Source of the DNA: Eubacteriales bacterium
GTDB taxonomy: Bacteria > Bacillota_A > Clostridia > Lachnospirales > Lachnospiraceae
Length of the DNA stretch: 7,289 bases
Assembly (NCBI GenBank): GCA_030527765.1
Contig: JAUNAE010000190.1
Span: forward strand, 1 to 7,289
Reading direction: 5' to 3'
The stretch's first letter is position 1; each line of letters starts with the position of its first letter. This document shows, piece by piece, positions 1 through 5,753 of this stretch. Both the position numbers and the translations under genes were made by a program. Below the pieces are notes generated by a model. It saw only the letters and a program-made list of their open reading frames with translations, was not told the DNA's origin and did no database searches.

Positions 1-1622
1 AGACCTTTCTCGACTGCCGGGAAGTAGTTCTTAGGAACGGCACCGCCGACAACCTCCTGTGAGAATACATATGGAGTCTCCAGATCGCCAGATGGCTCAA
101 AGCGCATCTTAACGTGACCATACTGGCCATGTCCGCCGGACTGTTTCTTGTGCTTGCCCTCAACATCAGCATTCTTGCGAAGAGTCTCGCGGAAAGCAAC
201 CTTTGGCTTAACGAGCTCGATCTCAACTTTATAACGCTCTTTCAGCTTGGAAGCGACAACCTCCAGATGCTGATCGCCGATACCATAGAGCAGGCTCTGG
301 CGGTTCGCGCCGTCGTTTACGACACGGATGGTGGTATCCTCACTTGCGATACGTGCAAGACCCTGAGCGATCTTATCCTCATCGCCCTTGTTGATTGCCT
401 TGTATCTCTTGTAGGTATAAGGAACAGAGAGAATGTTCTTAGGATACAGAATCGGGTTAGCCTTGGTAGCCAGGCTGTCGCCGGTAGCTACGCTGTTCAG
501 CTTAGCGATGGCTCCGATATCACCTGCGTGAAGCTCCGGAACCTCGATTGGCTTGGAGCCTTCCAGAACATAGATCTTGTTCAGACGCTCCTCCTCTCCC
601 TTAGCTACGTTGTACAGAGTGTCATCACCCTTGATAACACCGGAGCAAACCTTGATGAGGGAATATTTGCCGAGGAACGGATCTGCGATGGTCTTCCAAA
701 CATAAGCGGATTTTGCCTTAGCGAAATCGTAGTTAGCCTCGAAGATGTCGTTGGTCTTCTGGGAAATACCATTGCATGGTCTCTTATCCGGGCTTGGGAA
801 ATATCCTACGATATCATCCAGCAGATTGGAGACACCGCGAAGGTTGACTGGGGATCCCATGCATACCGGAACGATGCTTGCCTCCTGGATGTTGGTAGCG
901 AGTGCTGCGGAAACCTCGGTTACGGAGAAGGTATCGCCCTCAAAGTAGCGATCCATGAACTCCTCGCTGGTCTCAGCTACAGACTCCATCAGGATATCAT
1001 GATATTTTTCGAGATACTCATTTAAGTACTCCGGAATGTCGCACTCCTGCTTGCCGGCCTTGTCGATGAAACGACGTCCAGCCTGCTTCACAACGTTGAC
1101 ATATCCTACAAACTTGCCGTCCTCACGAATTGGGAAATGCAGCGGGGCAATCTTTTTGCCGTACAGCTCGGTGAGCTGCTCTACTACTGCACGGTAGCTG
1201 ACATCATCCACGTCCATGTCAGTTACAAAAATCATTCTTGGAAGATTATATCTCTCGCAAAGATCCCATGCCTTCTGGGTACCAACCTGTACTCCAGCCT
1301 TGCCGGATACAACGATGATGGCTGCATCGGCTACACCAACGGCTTCCTCGGTCTCACCGACAAAGTCAAAATATCCCGGGGTGTCCAGAACATTGATCTT
1401 AACCTTCTGCCACGGTACCGGAATTGTGGTGGTGGAAATAGAGATTCCTCTCTTGATCTCTTCTTTGTCAAAGTCGCTGACGGTATTTCCATCTTCAACT
1501 CTGCCAAGACGGCTGGTCATGCCTGCCAGATAAGCCATTGCCTCTGCGAGTGTAGTTTTGCCGGCACCTCCATGTCCCAACAGGACCACATTTCTGACTC
1601 GGTCAGTTCTAAAAACGTCCAT
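1..1622 (-). CDS. Elongation factor G-family GTPase (EF-G2-like), 3' end cut by window edge
   Basis: This is a translational GTPase of the EF-G family, expected to act on the ribosome in the cytoplasm. Reading the minus strand from ATG at 1622 gives 540 uninterrupted codons. The P-loop GHGGAGKT is at residues 16-23, switch I RGISI at 58-62 and the G3 motif DTPGYFDF at 80-87. Domain II lies at about 294-390 and domain III at about 397-470. Domain IV begins at about 473, with SGGHGQYGHV at 495-504 and VGGAVPKNYFPAVEKG at 525-540. The rest of domain IV and domain V lie outside the window. Deviations from canonical EF-G are Tyr84 for the catalytic His of DTPGH, Ser61 for the Thr of RGITI, and TDMD (134-137) for NKMD. 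These point to a paralogue of the EF-G2 type rather than the str-operon fusA. An SD-like AGGGAGG ends 8 bases before the ATG. Codon use strongly favours AAG and GAG, suggesting high expression. The family is certain; the exact cellular role is inferred. Confidence 0.93.
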   Translation of the reverse strand, partial: MDVFRTDRVRNVVLLGHGGAGKTTLAEAMAYLAGMTSRLGRVEDGNTVSDFDKEEIKRGISISTTTIPVPWQKVKINVLDTPGYFDFVGETEEAVGVADAAIIVVSGKAGVQVGTQKAWDLCERYNLPRMIFVTDMDVDDVSYRAVVEQLTELYGKKIAPLHFPIREDGKFVGYVNVVKQAGRRFIDKAGKQECDIPEYLNEYLEKYHDILMESVAETSEEFMDRYFEGDTFSVTEVSAALATNIQEASIVPVCMGSPVNLRGVSNLLDDIVGYFPSPDKRPCNGISQKTNDIFEANYDFAKAKSAYVWKTIADPFLGKYSLIKVCSGVIKGDDTLYNVAKGEEERLNKIYVLEGSKPIEVPELHAGDIGAIAKLNSVATGDSLATKANPILYPKNILSVPYTYKRYKAINKGDEDKIAQGLARIASEDTTIRVVNDGANRQSLLYGIGDQHLEVVASKLKERYKVEIELVKPKVAFRETLRKNADVEGKHKKQSGGHGQYGHVKMRFEPSGDLETPYVFSQEVVGGAVPKNYFPAVEKG

Positions 1623-1630
1623 ATGTAATA

Positions 1631-1637
1631 CCTCCCT
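1631..1637 (-). promoter_or_regulatory. Ribosome binding site of the EF-G-like gene
   Basis: On the minus strand this reads AGGGAGG, with 8 bases between it and the ATG at 1622. This supports that start codon. Confidence 0.8.
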
Positions 1638-1662
1638 GCGTTATCTTTTCTAATATGTTCAT

Positions 1663-1691
1663 ATATTACTAAAAATTTGATGATAATTCAA
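1663..1691 (-). promoter_or_regulatory. Candidate sigma-A promoter of the EF-G-like gene
   Basis: On the minus strand TTGAAT (1686-1691) is followed after 17 bases by TAATAT (1663-1668). Each box matches the consensus at four of six positions, with ideal spacing. The position, about 40 bases upstream of the start codon, fits a short leader. The region is AT-rich, so chance matches are possible. Confidence 0.4.
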
Positions 1692-1696
1692 GTATT

Positions 1697-1894
1697 TTAT
1701 CGTATTTTGCCTATCTTTTTTATACAGTTCCAAATAATTATGTATTTTTTGCATGTTTTTGTTGCGTGTTTTTGATTTTTTATAGATAAATTCTCTATAA
1801 TCGCATCAAAAATATTCTTTATTGTATATATTGTTGGTACAAGTCCAACTGTTATTGTCATATCTTCAGGTAATCCTCGCAACTTTTCGGACAT
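1697..1894 (-). CDS. Doubtful 65-codon ORF in the divergent intergenic region
   Basis: An ATG-to-stop frame of 65 codons fills much of the AT-rich gap between the EF-G-like gene and tyrA, on the minus strand. It begins MSEKLRGLPEDMTITVGL and ends in a lysine- and isoleucine-rich tail. I do not recognise it. No good Shine-Dalgarno sequence precedes the ATG; the bases just before it are AAAAGTAAAAT. The first 40 residues have a fairly protein-like composition, while the tail looks like translated AT-rich spacer. It could be a small orphan gene, the decayed remains of one, or chance. Confidence 0.2.
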   Translation of the reverse strand: MSEKLRGLPEDMTITVGLVPTIYTIKNIFDAIIENLSIKNQKHATKTCKKYIIIWNCIKKIGKIR

Positions 1895-1925
1895 ATTTTA
1901 CTTTTGCAATTCAACGTGTTATCAT

Positions 1926-1954
1926 TTGACAATTTCCGTAGTATCTTTTAAAAT
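1926..1954 (+). promoter_or_regulatory. Strong sigma-A promoter of the tyrA-aroA operon
   Basis: A perfect -35 box TTGACA (1926-1931) is followed after 17 bases by the -10 box TAAAAT (1949-1954, five of six). Transcription would start near 1961, giving a leader of about 55 bases. That is too short for a T-box or a classical attenuator, and no terminator hairpin is visible before the gene. Confidence 0.75.
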
Positions 1955-2016
1955 AAATTCTGGATTTAAACGCTTGTAAAGAGCATATTACATATAGAAA
2001 GGAACTTGTTACTTCA

Positions 2017-3108
2017 ATGAAAACCATTGGTTTTATTGGTCTCGGACTCATTGGCGGGTCTATTGCCAAAGCAATCCGCAAACACTGTCCGGAATACCAT
2101 CTCTACGCTTTTGACAAGGATCGTGATGCACTGGCAAGCGCTCTCTCCGAGGGATGCATTGACGGTGTTTGCGAACTGGCAGATCAGCGTCTTCAGACAT
2201 GCGATTATCTTTTTTTGTGCGCTCCTGTGGAATTCAACGTTTCCTATCTGGAACAGCTAAAAGATACCTTAGATGAACAGTGCATTCTCACAGATGTGGG
2301 AAGTGTCAAAGGAACCATTCACAAAGAAATCAAACGTCTTGGCCTTTCCTCCCATTTCATCGGAGGACATCCCATGGCAGGATCCGAAAAATCCGGCTAT
2401 AAGGCTTCCAGCGATCGCCTTCTGGAAAATGCCTACTATATCATTACGCCGGGAGAGGAAGTTCCTCTGAACCGGATTATGGAATTCACAGAACTCATCA
2501 CTGCCATCGGTGCAATTCCAATGGTCATCACCTCAGAAGAGCACGATTTCATTACTGCAGGTGTCAGCCATCTGCCTCACATTATTGCTTCAACTCTTGT
2601 GAACCTTGTGAAGATGCTGGACAACGATGCAGAGTATATGAAAACTATTGCAGCAGGAGGTTTTCGGGATATCACAAGAATCGCTTCCTCCTCTCCTGTC
2701 ATGTGGCAGCAGATCTGTCTGGAAAACACCGAAAACATTTCCAATGTACTGGATGATTATATTCGTATGCTTATTCAGGTCCGTTACTTCATCGACAACA
2801 AAGACTCTGACAATCTGTTTCAAATGTTTGCAAGTTCCAGAGATTACAGAGATTCTATTGATATCACAGACAACGGCCCTCTCAAGAAGGCCTATATTCT
2901 CTATCTGGACATTGCAGATGAGGCCGGAGGAATCGCCACCATTGCCACAATCCTCGCAATGGAGCAGATCAGTATCAAAAACATCGGTATCATTCATAAC
3001 CGTGAATTTGAACAAGGTGTTCTCAAAATCGAATTTTACGAACAGAACGCCATGGATCGAGGCAAAGCTCTCCTCGCAAAACGAAACTATACTTTCTACG
3101 AACGATAA
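2017..3108 (+). CDS. tyrA: Prephenate dehydrogenase with C-terminal ACT domain
   Basis: This enzyme oxidatively decarboxylates prephenate to 4-hydroxyphenylpyruvate, the committed cytoplasmic step to tyrosine. The 363 residues start with a Rossmann NAD-binding fold, with GLGLIGGS at 8-15. Asp33 at the end of the second strand suggests NAD+ rather than NADP+. The family motifs follow in order: DVGSVKG (93-99), GGHPMAGSEKSG (116-127, with the likely catalytic His118), SHLPH (184-188) and FRDITRIA (216-223), whose arginine is expected to contact the substrate carboxylate. A C-terminal ACT domain occupies about residues 292-345 and probably mediates feedback inhibition by tyrosine, as in other ACT-fused TyrA proteins. 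There is no chorismate mutase domain. The ATG is preceded by AAAGGAA (1998-2004), with a rather long 12-base spacing. The gene is first in an operon with aroA. Length and motifs are typical of an intact enzyme. Confidence 0.96.
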   Translation: MKTIGFIGLGLIGGSIAKAIRKHCPEYHLYAFDKDRDALASALSEGCIDGVCELADQRLQTCDYLFLCAPVEFNVSYLEQLKDTLDEQCILTDVGSVKGTIHKEIKRLGLSSHFIGGHPMAGSEKSGYKASSDRLLENAYYIITPGEEVPLNRIMEFTELITAIGAIPMVITSEEHDFITAGVSHLPHIIASTLVNLVKMLDNDAEYMKTIAAGGFRDITRIASSSPVMWQQICLENTENISNVLDDYIRMLIQVRYFIDNKDSDNLFQMFASSRDYRDSIDITDNGPLKKAYILYLDIADEAGGIATIATILAMEQISIKNIGIIHNREFEQGVLKIEFYEQNAMDRGKALLAKRNYTFYER

Positions 3109-3111
3109 GGA
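3107..3111 (+). promoter_or_regulatory. Ribosome binding site of aroA overlapping the tyrA stop
   Basis: AAGGA begins inside the tyrA stop codon and sits 6 bases before the aroA ATG at 3118. The overlap indicates tight translational coupling of the two genes on one mRNA. Confidence 0.75.
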
Positions 3112-3117
3112 CAAATT

Positions 3118-4395
3118 ATGGAAATCAAAAAGCTTCGAAATCTCAAAGGAACTGTTACTGTCCCGGGGGACAAATCCATTTCACACCGTGCTGTCATGTT
3201 CGGTGCCCTCGCAAACGGAACAACACATATTTCTCATTTTCTGGAAGGTGCTGACTGTCTGTCCACCATCGATTGTTTCCGACAGATGGGAATCGAAATC
3301 GACCGAAACGGTGACGAAGTTCTCGTTCACGGCAAAGGCCTCCATGGTCTTCATGCCCCGGACCGGATGTTGAACGTCGGCAACAGCGGTACAACCATCC
3401 GATTGATGTCCGGTATTCTCTCCGGTCAGTCTTTCAAAACTTCCGTCATTGGAGATGCATCTATCTGCCGCAGACCTATGAGCCGGATTCTGACTCCCCT
3501 CCGGGAGATGAACGCATCCATCGAAAGTATCGAAGGCAACAATTGTGCTCCCCTGGCCATTTCGCCGTCACAGCTTAAGGGGATTCATTATCACTCTCCG
3601 ATTGCCTCCGCTCAGGTAAAATCCTGTGTGCTCCTGGCCGGTCTTTACGCAGATGGCCCAACCAGCGTTACAGAGCCTGTCATTTCCCGCAACCACACAG
3701 AGCTTATGCTCTCTGCCTTCGGAGCAGATGTCACTTCCCGTGGAACAACCGCTTCTATCATGCCGGAACCAACCCTTCTGGCACAGGACATCCTCGTTCC
3801 CGGAGATATCTCCTCTGCGGCATACTTCATCGCTGCCGGTCTTCTCACCCCGAACAGCGAACTGCTTCTTCGAAACGTCGGCATCAATCCTACCAGAGAC
3901 GGACTGCTTCGGGTATGCAGTGATATGGGTGCAGATATTGCAGTGACAAATGCAAGTTTCCGCGGGGAACCGACTGCAGACCTGCTTGTCCGCACAAGCT
4001 CCCTTCACGGAACAGTGATCGAAGGTGATATCATCCCTACCCTCATCGATGAACTTCCTATGATCGCAGTCATGGCTGCTTTCGCCGAAGGAACAACCAT
4101 CATCCGGGATGCCAAAGAACTTCGAGTAAAAGAATCCGACCGTATCGCTGTAATGACAGAGAACCTGAAAGCCATGGGTGCAGATGTCACAGCTACCGAA
4201 GACGGTATGATCATTCACGGCGGCAAACCGCTCCATGGAGCAGAAATTTCTTCTCATATGGATCATCGGGTTGCCATGTCCTTCGCCATCGCCGGAGGTC
4301 TCTGTGACGGAACTCTCACCATACAGGACGCAGAGTGTGTCAACATCTCCTATCCGGAATTTTACAAAGATCTGTACGCACTGACCGAAGAATAA
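3118..4395 (+). CDS. aroA: 3-phosphoshikimate 1-carboxyvinyltransferase (EPSP synthase), class II
   Basis: This enzyme transfers the enolpyruvyl group of phosphoenolpyruvate to shikimate 3-phosphate, the sixth step of the shikimate pathway to chorismate. At 425 residues it has the usual length. Visible motifs are PGDKSISHRA (16-25), NVGNSGTTIRL (86-96, the PEP-site loop), RRPM (118-121), SAQVKS (164-169), RNHTE (191-195), PGDISSAAYF (228-237), NPTR (257-260), DELP (311-314, with the likely catalytic Asp311), RVKESDR (336-342, with the likely catalytic Glu339) and DHRVAM (382-387). GDKS, SAQxK, RxHTE and NxTR are together the signature set of class II EPSP synthases, the group that includes glyphosate-tolerant forms. 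The start lies 9 bases after the tyrA stop, so the two are co-transcribed. The operon ends at the hairpin around 4470-4510. No damage is seen. Confidence 0.97.
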   Translation: MEIKKLRNLKGTVTVPGDKSISHRAVMFGALANGTTHISHFLEGADCLSTIDCFRQMGIEIDRNGDEVLVHGKGLHGLHAPDRMLNVGNSGTTIRLMSGILSGQSFKTSVIGDASICRRPMSRILTPLREMNASIESIEGNNCAPLAISPSQLKGIHYHSPIASAQVKSCVLLAGLYADGPTSVTEPVISRNHTELMLSAFGADVTSRGTTASIMPEPTLLAQDILVPGDISSAAYFIAAGLLTPNSELLLRNVGINPTRDGLLRVCSDMGADIAVTNASFRGEPTADLLVRTSSLHGTVIEGDIIPTLIDELPMIAVMAAFAEGTTIIRDAKELRVKESDRIAVMTENLKAMGADVTATEDGMIIHGGKPLHGAEISSHMDHRVAMSFAIAGGLCDGTLTIQDAECVNISYPEFYKDLYALTEE

Positions 4396-4465
4396 ATATC
4401 GACTGTGAATCCTTCTATTATTCGTAAGGCTATCGCAGCACGAAAGAACATTTCCTTGCAATAGT

Positions 4466-4510
4466 AAAAAGGCTCCGAGAAACCAGATGATCTGATTTCC
4501 CAGAGCCTTT
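4466..4510 (-). terminator. Rho-independent terminator between convergent genes
   Basis: The outer stem pairs AAAGGCTC (4468-4475) with GAGCCTTT (4503-4510). It continues through two mismatches and GAAA/TTTC into an inner CAGA-TGA-TCTG hairpin. On the minus strand the stem is followed by five T, so it should terminate the lipoprotein transcript well. On the plus strand the T run is only three, so for aroA it is a weaker terminator. It probably serves both. Confidence 0.8.
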
Positions 4511-4564
4511 CGTATTGTCCGGCTATTCTTTTCTGCTCATAACATTTCCATACGATGATCGTTT

Positions 4565-4879
4565 TTATTCTTCGGCATCCTTCCCGAGAATTCCGGAATC
4601 TTCCATTTCTTCCGCGTCTTCTTCTGCGTCTGCCCACTGTTCCAGCATTTCATCCTCCGGAATAATCATCTCATCATCCGATTCCACGGTGCCGGAACCC
4701 GCATTTTCAATTTCCTTCAGCTCATCTTCATCCAGAGGGACAAGATCATCCGGAAAATCTTCCTCTGATACCGCATCTTCTTTTTCTTTCCCGCATCCTG
4801 TCATGGAAATGGCAGTCAGAGCCACCATACCCACAAGCATACTCTTCAACAGAACTCTCATCATTTTATGTTTCATCAT
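4565..4879 (-). CDS. Small, highly acidic predicted lipoprotein
   Basis: This 104-residue protein has a lipoprotein signal peptide: a basic start with KHKMMR, a hydrophobic stretch at about residues 9-25, and a lipobox MTGC with the modified cysteine at 29. It should be attached to the outer face of the cell membrane. The mature part (76 residues) is extraordinarily acidic, with 33 Asp/Glu against 4 Lys, and has no recognisable domain. AGGGGTGA lies just upstream of two adjacent ATG codons at 4879 and 4876; the second has the more usual spacing and would give 103 residues. The gene starts 20 bases after the flavoprotein stop, so the two are probably one transcription unit, and a strong hairpin follows it. 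No function is known. Binding of cations or of a basic partner is conceivable from composition alone. Confidence 0.82.
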   Translation of the reverse strand: MMKHKMMRVLLKSMLVGMVALTAISMTGCGKEKEDAVSEEDFPDDLVPLDEDELKEIENAGSGTVESDDEMIIPEDEMLEQWADAEEDAEEMEDSGILGKDAEE

Positions 4880-4899
4880 TGGTCACCCCTTTTTTTTAA

Positions 4900-5463
4900 T
4901 TACGCCCTGGTCTTCTCCGCCTCAGAAATACATTCTGCCAGCTTTTTCAGTTGTTCCATCGTATCCTTCTGTTCCATGGCAGATACCCGATCCGTGTGGC
5001 CTACATACACCGTATACAGACTCTTGCATCCCATCGCTCCCAGAAGCATTCGGGCGGTTCCTTCCGGTTTTTCCTTCGGTCCGATACTTCCTGCCGTCAG
5101 AATAATTCCACCGGTTTTCTTCTTCAAAATCGGTTCTACGCGGCGAATATATCGCGCACTGTAATAGGTCTGTAATCTGCTGAGTGCCGCCAGAAGGACC
5201 CCCGTCAGTTCTTCGAAATAGATCGGAGAGGCAAGAATAATGTGATCACACTCTTCAATCTCTTTGTACACATCCTGCATGGAATCCTGAATCACACATC
5301 CTGCTTGTTTGGAACAGGCCCGGCAGTCTACACATGGCCGAATCTCTTCTTTATATAGTTTAATAACCTTGATCTCTCCAGGAAGCATCGGACGCAAAGC
5401 TTCAATCATCCGGGACGTATCGCCATGACTTCTCGGAGATCCATTAAAAATCAATGTTTTCAT
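4900..5463 (-). CDS. Flavodoxin-family NAD(P)H-dependent oxidoreductase with putative Fe-S cysteine cluster
   Basis: This 187-residue cytoplasmic protein has the flavodoxin-like fold of the NADPH-dependent FMN reductase / iron-sulfur flavoprotein group. The FMN phosphate loop GSPRSHGDTS is at 8-17 and the second flavin-contacting loop SPIYF is at 79-83. Between them CVDCRACSKQAGC (44-56) has the spacing C-x2-C-x2-C-x5-C, like the compact [4Fe-4S] ligand set of iron-sulfur flavoproteins. Electron transfer by FMN, probably with an Fe-S cluster, is therefore likely; the substrate is unknown. I chose ATG at 5463. A GTG nine bases upstream lies inside the Shine-Dalgarno sequence GAGAGGTGG (5470-5478) and is not a plausible start. 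The gene leads a two-gene unit with the acidic lipoprotein and has a well-defined promoter. Related proteins without bound cluster use similar cysteines structurally, so the cluster is inferred. Confidence 0.88.
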   Translation of the reverse strand: MKTLIFNGSPRSHGDTSRMIEALRPMLPGEIKVIKLYKEEIRPCVDCRACSKQAGCVIQDSMQDVYKEIEECDHIILASPIYFEELTGVLLAALSRLQTYYSARYIRRVEPILKKKTGGIILTAGSIGPKEKPEGTARMLLGAMGCKSLYTVYVGHTDRVSAMEQKDTMEQLKKLAECISEAEKTRA

Positions 5464-5469
5464 TTGTAC

Positions 5470-5478
5470 CACCTCTCT
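5470..5478 (-). promoter_or_regulatory. Ribosome binding site that decides the flavoprotein start
   Basis: GAGAGGTGG on the minus strand ends 6 bases before ATG 5463. It covers the alternative in-frame GTG at 5472, which rules that codon out as the start. Confidence 0.8.
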
Positions 5479-5484
5479 TTGCCC

Positions 5485-5513
5485 ATTATATCAGACTATC
5501 TGTAAATTGAAAA
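5485..5513 (-). promoter_or_regulatory. Sigma-A promoter with extended -10 for the flavoprotein-lipoprotein unit
   Basis: On the minus strand the -10 box is a perfect TATAAT (5485-5490) preceded by TGA, giving the extended form TGnTATAAT. A weaker -35 box TTTTCA (5508-5513) lies 17 bases upstream. The leader would be only about 15 bases. The -35 box overlaps one arm of an inverted repeat, which suggests repression. Confidence 0.75.
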
Positions 5514-5531
5514 TCATCTCTCACAATTTAC
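5502..5531. promoter_or_regulatory. Perfect inverted repeat overlapping the -35 box: candidate operator
   Basis: GTAAATTG (5502-5509) and CAATTTAC (5524-5531) are exact reverse complements separated by 14 bases. Their centres are 22 bases apart, about two helical turns, as expected for a dimeric repressor. One arm covers the -35 box of the flavoprotein promoter. No regulator gene is visible next to it. Confidence 0.5.
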
Positions 5532-5580
5532 GAATACCCGGTTCAATATCCGGCATGGTGTTTTCATACATCATATTCGG

Positions 5581-5609
5581 TTGACGAAATTCCATTTTTT
5601 TTCTATACT
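5581..5609 (+). promoter_or_regulatory. Sigma-A promoter of the capA-like gene
   Basis: TTGACG (5581-5586) and TATACT (5604-5609) are spaced by exactly 17 bases, and each matches the consensus at five of six positions. Transcription would begin near 5616, giving a leader of about 138 bases that carries an inverted repeat and the first copy of the 29-base repeat. Confidence 0.65.
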
Positions 5610-5610
5610 T

Positions 5611-5653
5611 TTATCAAGATCAGGGACAAAATATTTGCCATTGACCTTGATAA
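5611..5653 (+). repeat. Inverted repeat at the start of the capA leader
   Basis: TTATCAAGATCA (5611-5622) and TGACCTTGATAA (5642-5653) are complementary at 11 of 12 positions around a 19-base loop. It lies at the predicted transcription start. It could act as a 5' RNA hairpin or, with arm centres 31 bases apart, as an operator. No T run follows, so it is not a terminator. Confidence 0.5.
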
Positions 5654-5670
5654 GGATTTCTCCGTGTGTA

Positions 5671-5699
5671 AAGTCAAACGGATATTCGCAATCCGCTTC
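5671..5699 (+). repeat. 29-base hairpin-forming direct repeat, copy 1 (capA leader)
   Basis: This copy matches the one at 7096-7124 at 27 of 29 positions and shares TATTCGCAATCCGCTTC exactly. Its core can fold as a short imperfect hairpin with loop CGC. It ends 54 bases before the capA start codon. Confidence 0.8.
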
Positions 5700-5742
5700 A
5701 CTTCTTGCTCACCCTCGAACTCCTTACTTTAAGAAAAACCAT

Positions 5743-5749
5743 GAGGTGA
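5743..5749 (+). promoter_or_regulatory. Ribosome binding site of the capA-like gene
   Basis: GAGGTGA precedes ATG 5754 with 7 bases between GAGG and the start codon. This supports the chosen start. Confidence 0.8.
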
Positions 5750-5753
5750 AACT

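Larger units (their letters stand above)
5521..5708 (-). pseudogene. Degenerate coding remnant, frameshifted at an A8 run
   Basis: Two overlapping minus-strand frames without a convincing start look like one protein split by a frameshift. Frame one is open from 5708 to the stop at 5571 and contains HGEILIKVNGKYFVPDLDK. Frame two, from 5595 to the stop at 5521, ends in MMYENTMPDIEPGIRKL. They meet at eight A (T run 5595-5602 on the plus strand). Adding one A would join them into a single frame of about 69 residues. Upstream the first frame is closed by TGA at 5709-5711, and its first residues are encoded by the direct repeat copy. I do not recognise the family. It may be the 3' end of a lost gene that once lay upstream of the flavoprotein, a small gene with a sequencing error at the homopolymer, or chance. 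Confidence 0.4.

Noticed and set aside
114..1025. Long plus-strand open frame opposite the EF-G-like gene
   Set aside because: It is the antisense shadow of a clear EF-G coding frame. The low stop frequency follows from the biased codon use of the real gene, and the translation shows no family motif.
1960..2016. Possible T-box or riboswitch leader before tyrA
   Set aside because: The leader is too short, and no conserved T-box sequence or terminator/antiterminator pair is visible.
3568..4461. 297-codon minus-strand frame opposite aroA
   Set aside because: The product is rich in Cys, His and Gly without recognisable motifs, and the plus strand is an unmistakable complete aroA.
4405..4464. 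Short GTG-started frame after aroA, in frame with it (NPSIIRKAIAARKNISLQ)
   Set aside because: It has 19 codons and no Shine-Dalgarno sequence. It could only extend AroA by reading through TAA, and AroA already has normal length.
5470..5472. Upstream GTG start for the flavoprotein
   Set aside because: It lies within the Shine-Dalgarno sequence of the ATG at 5463, and the family normally begins directly with the first beta strand.
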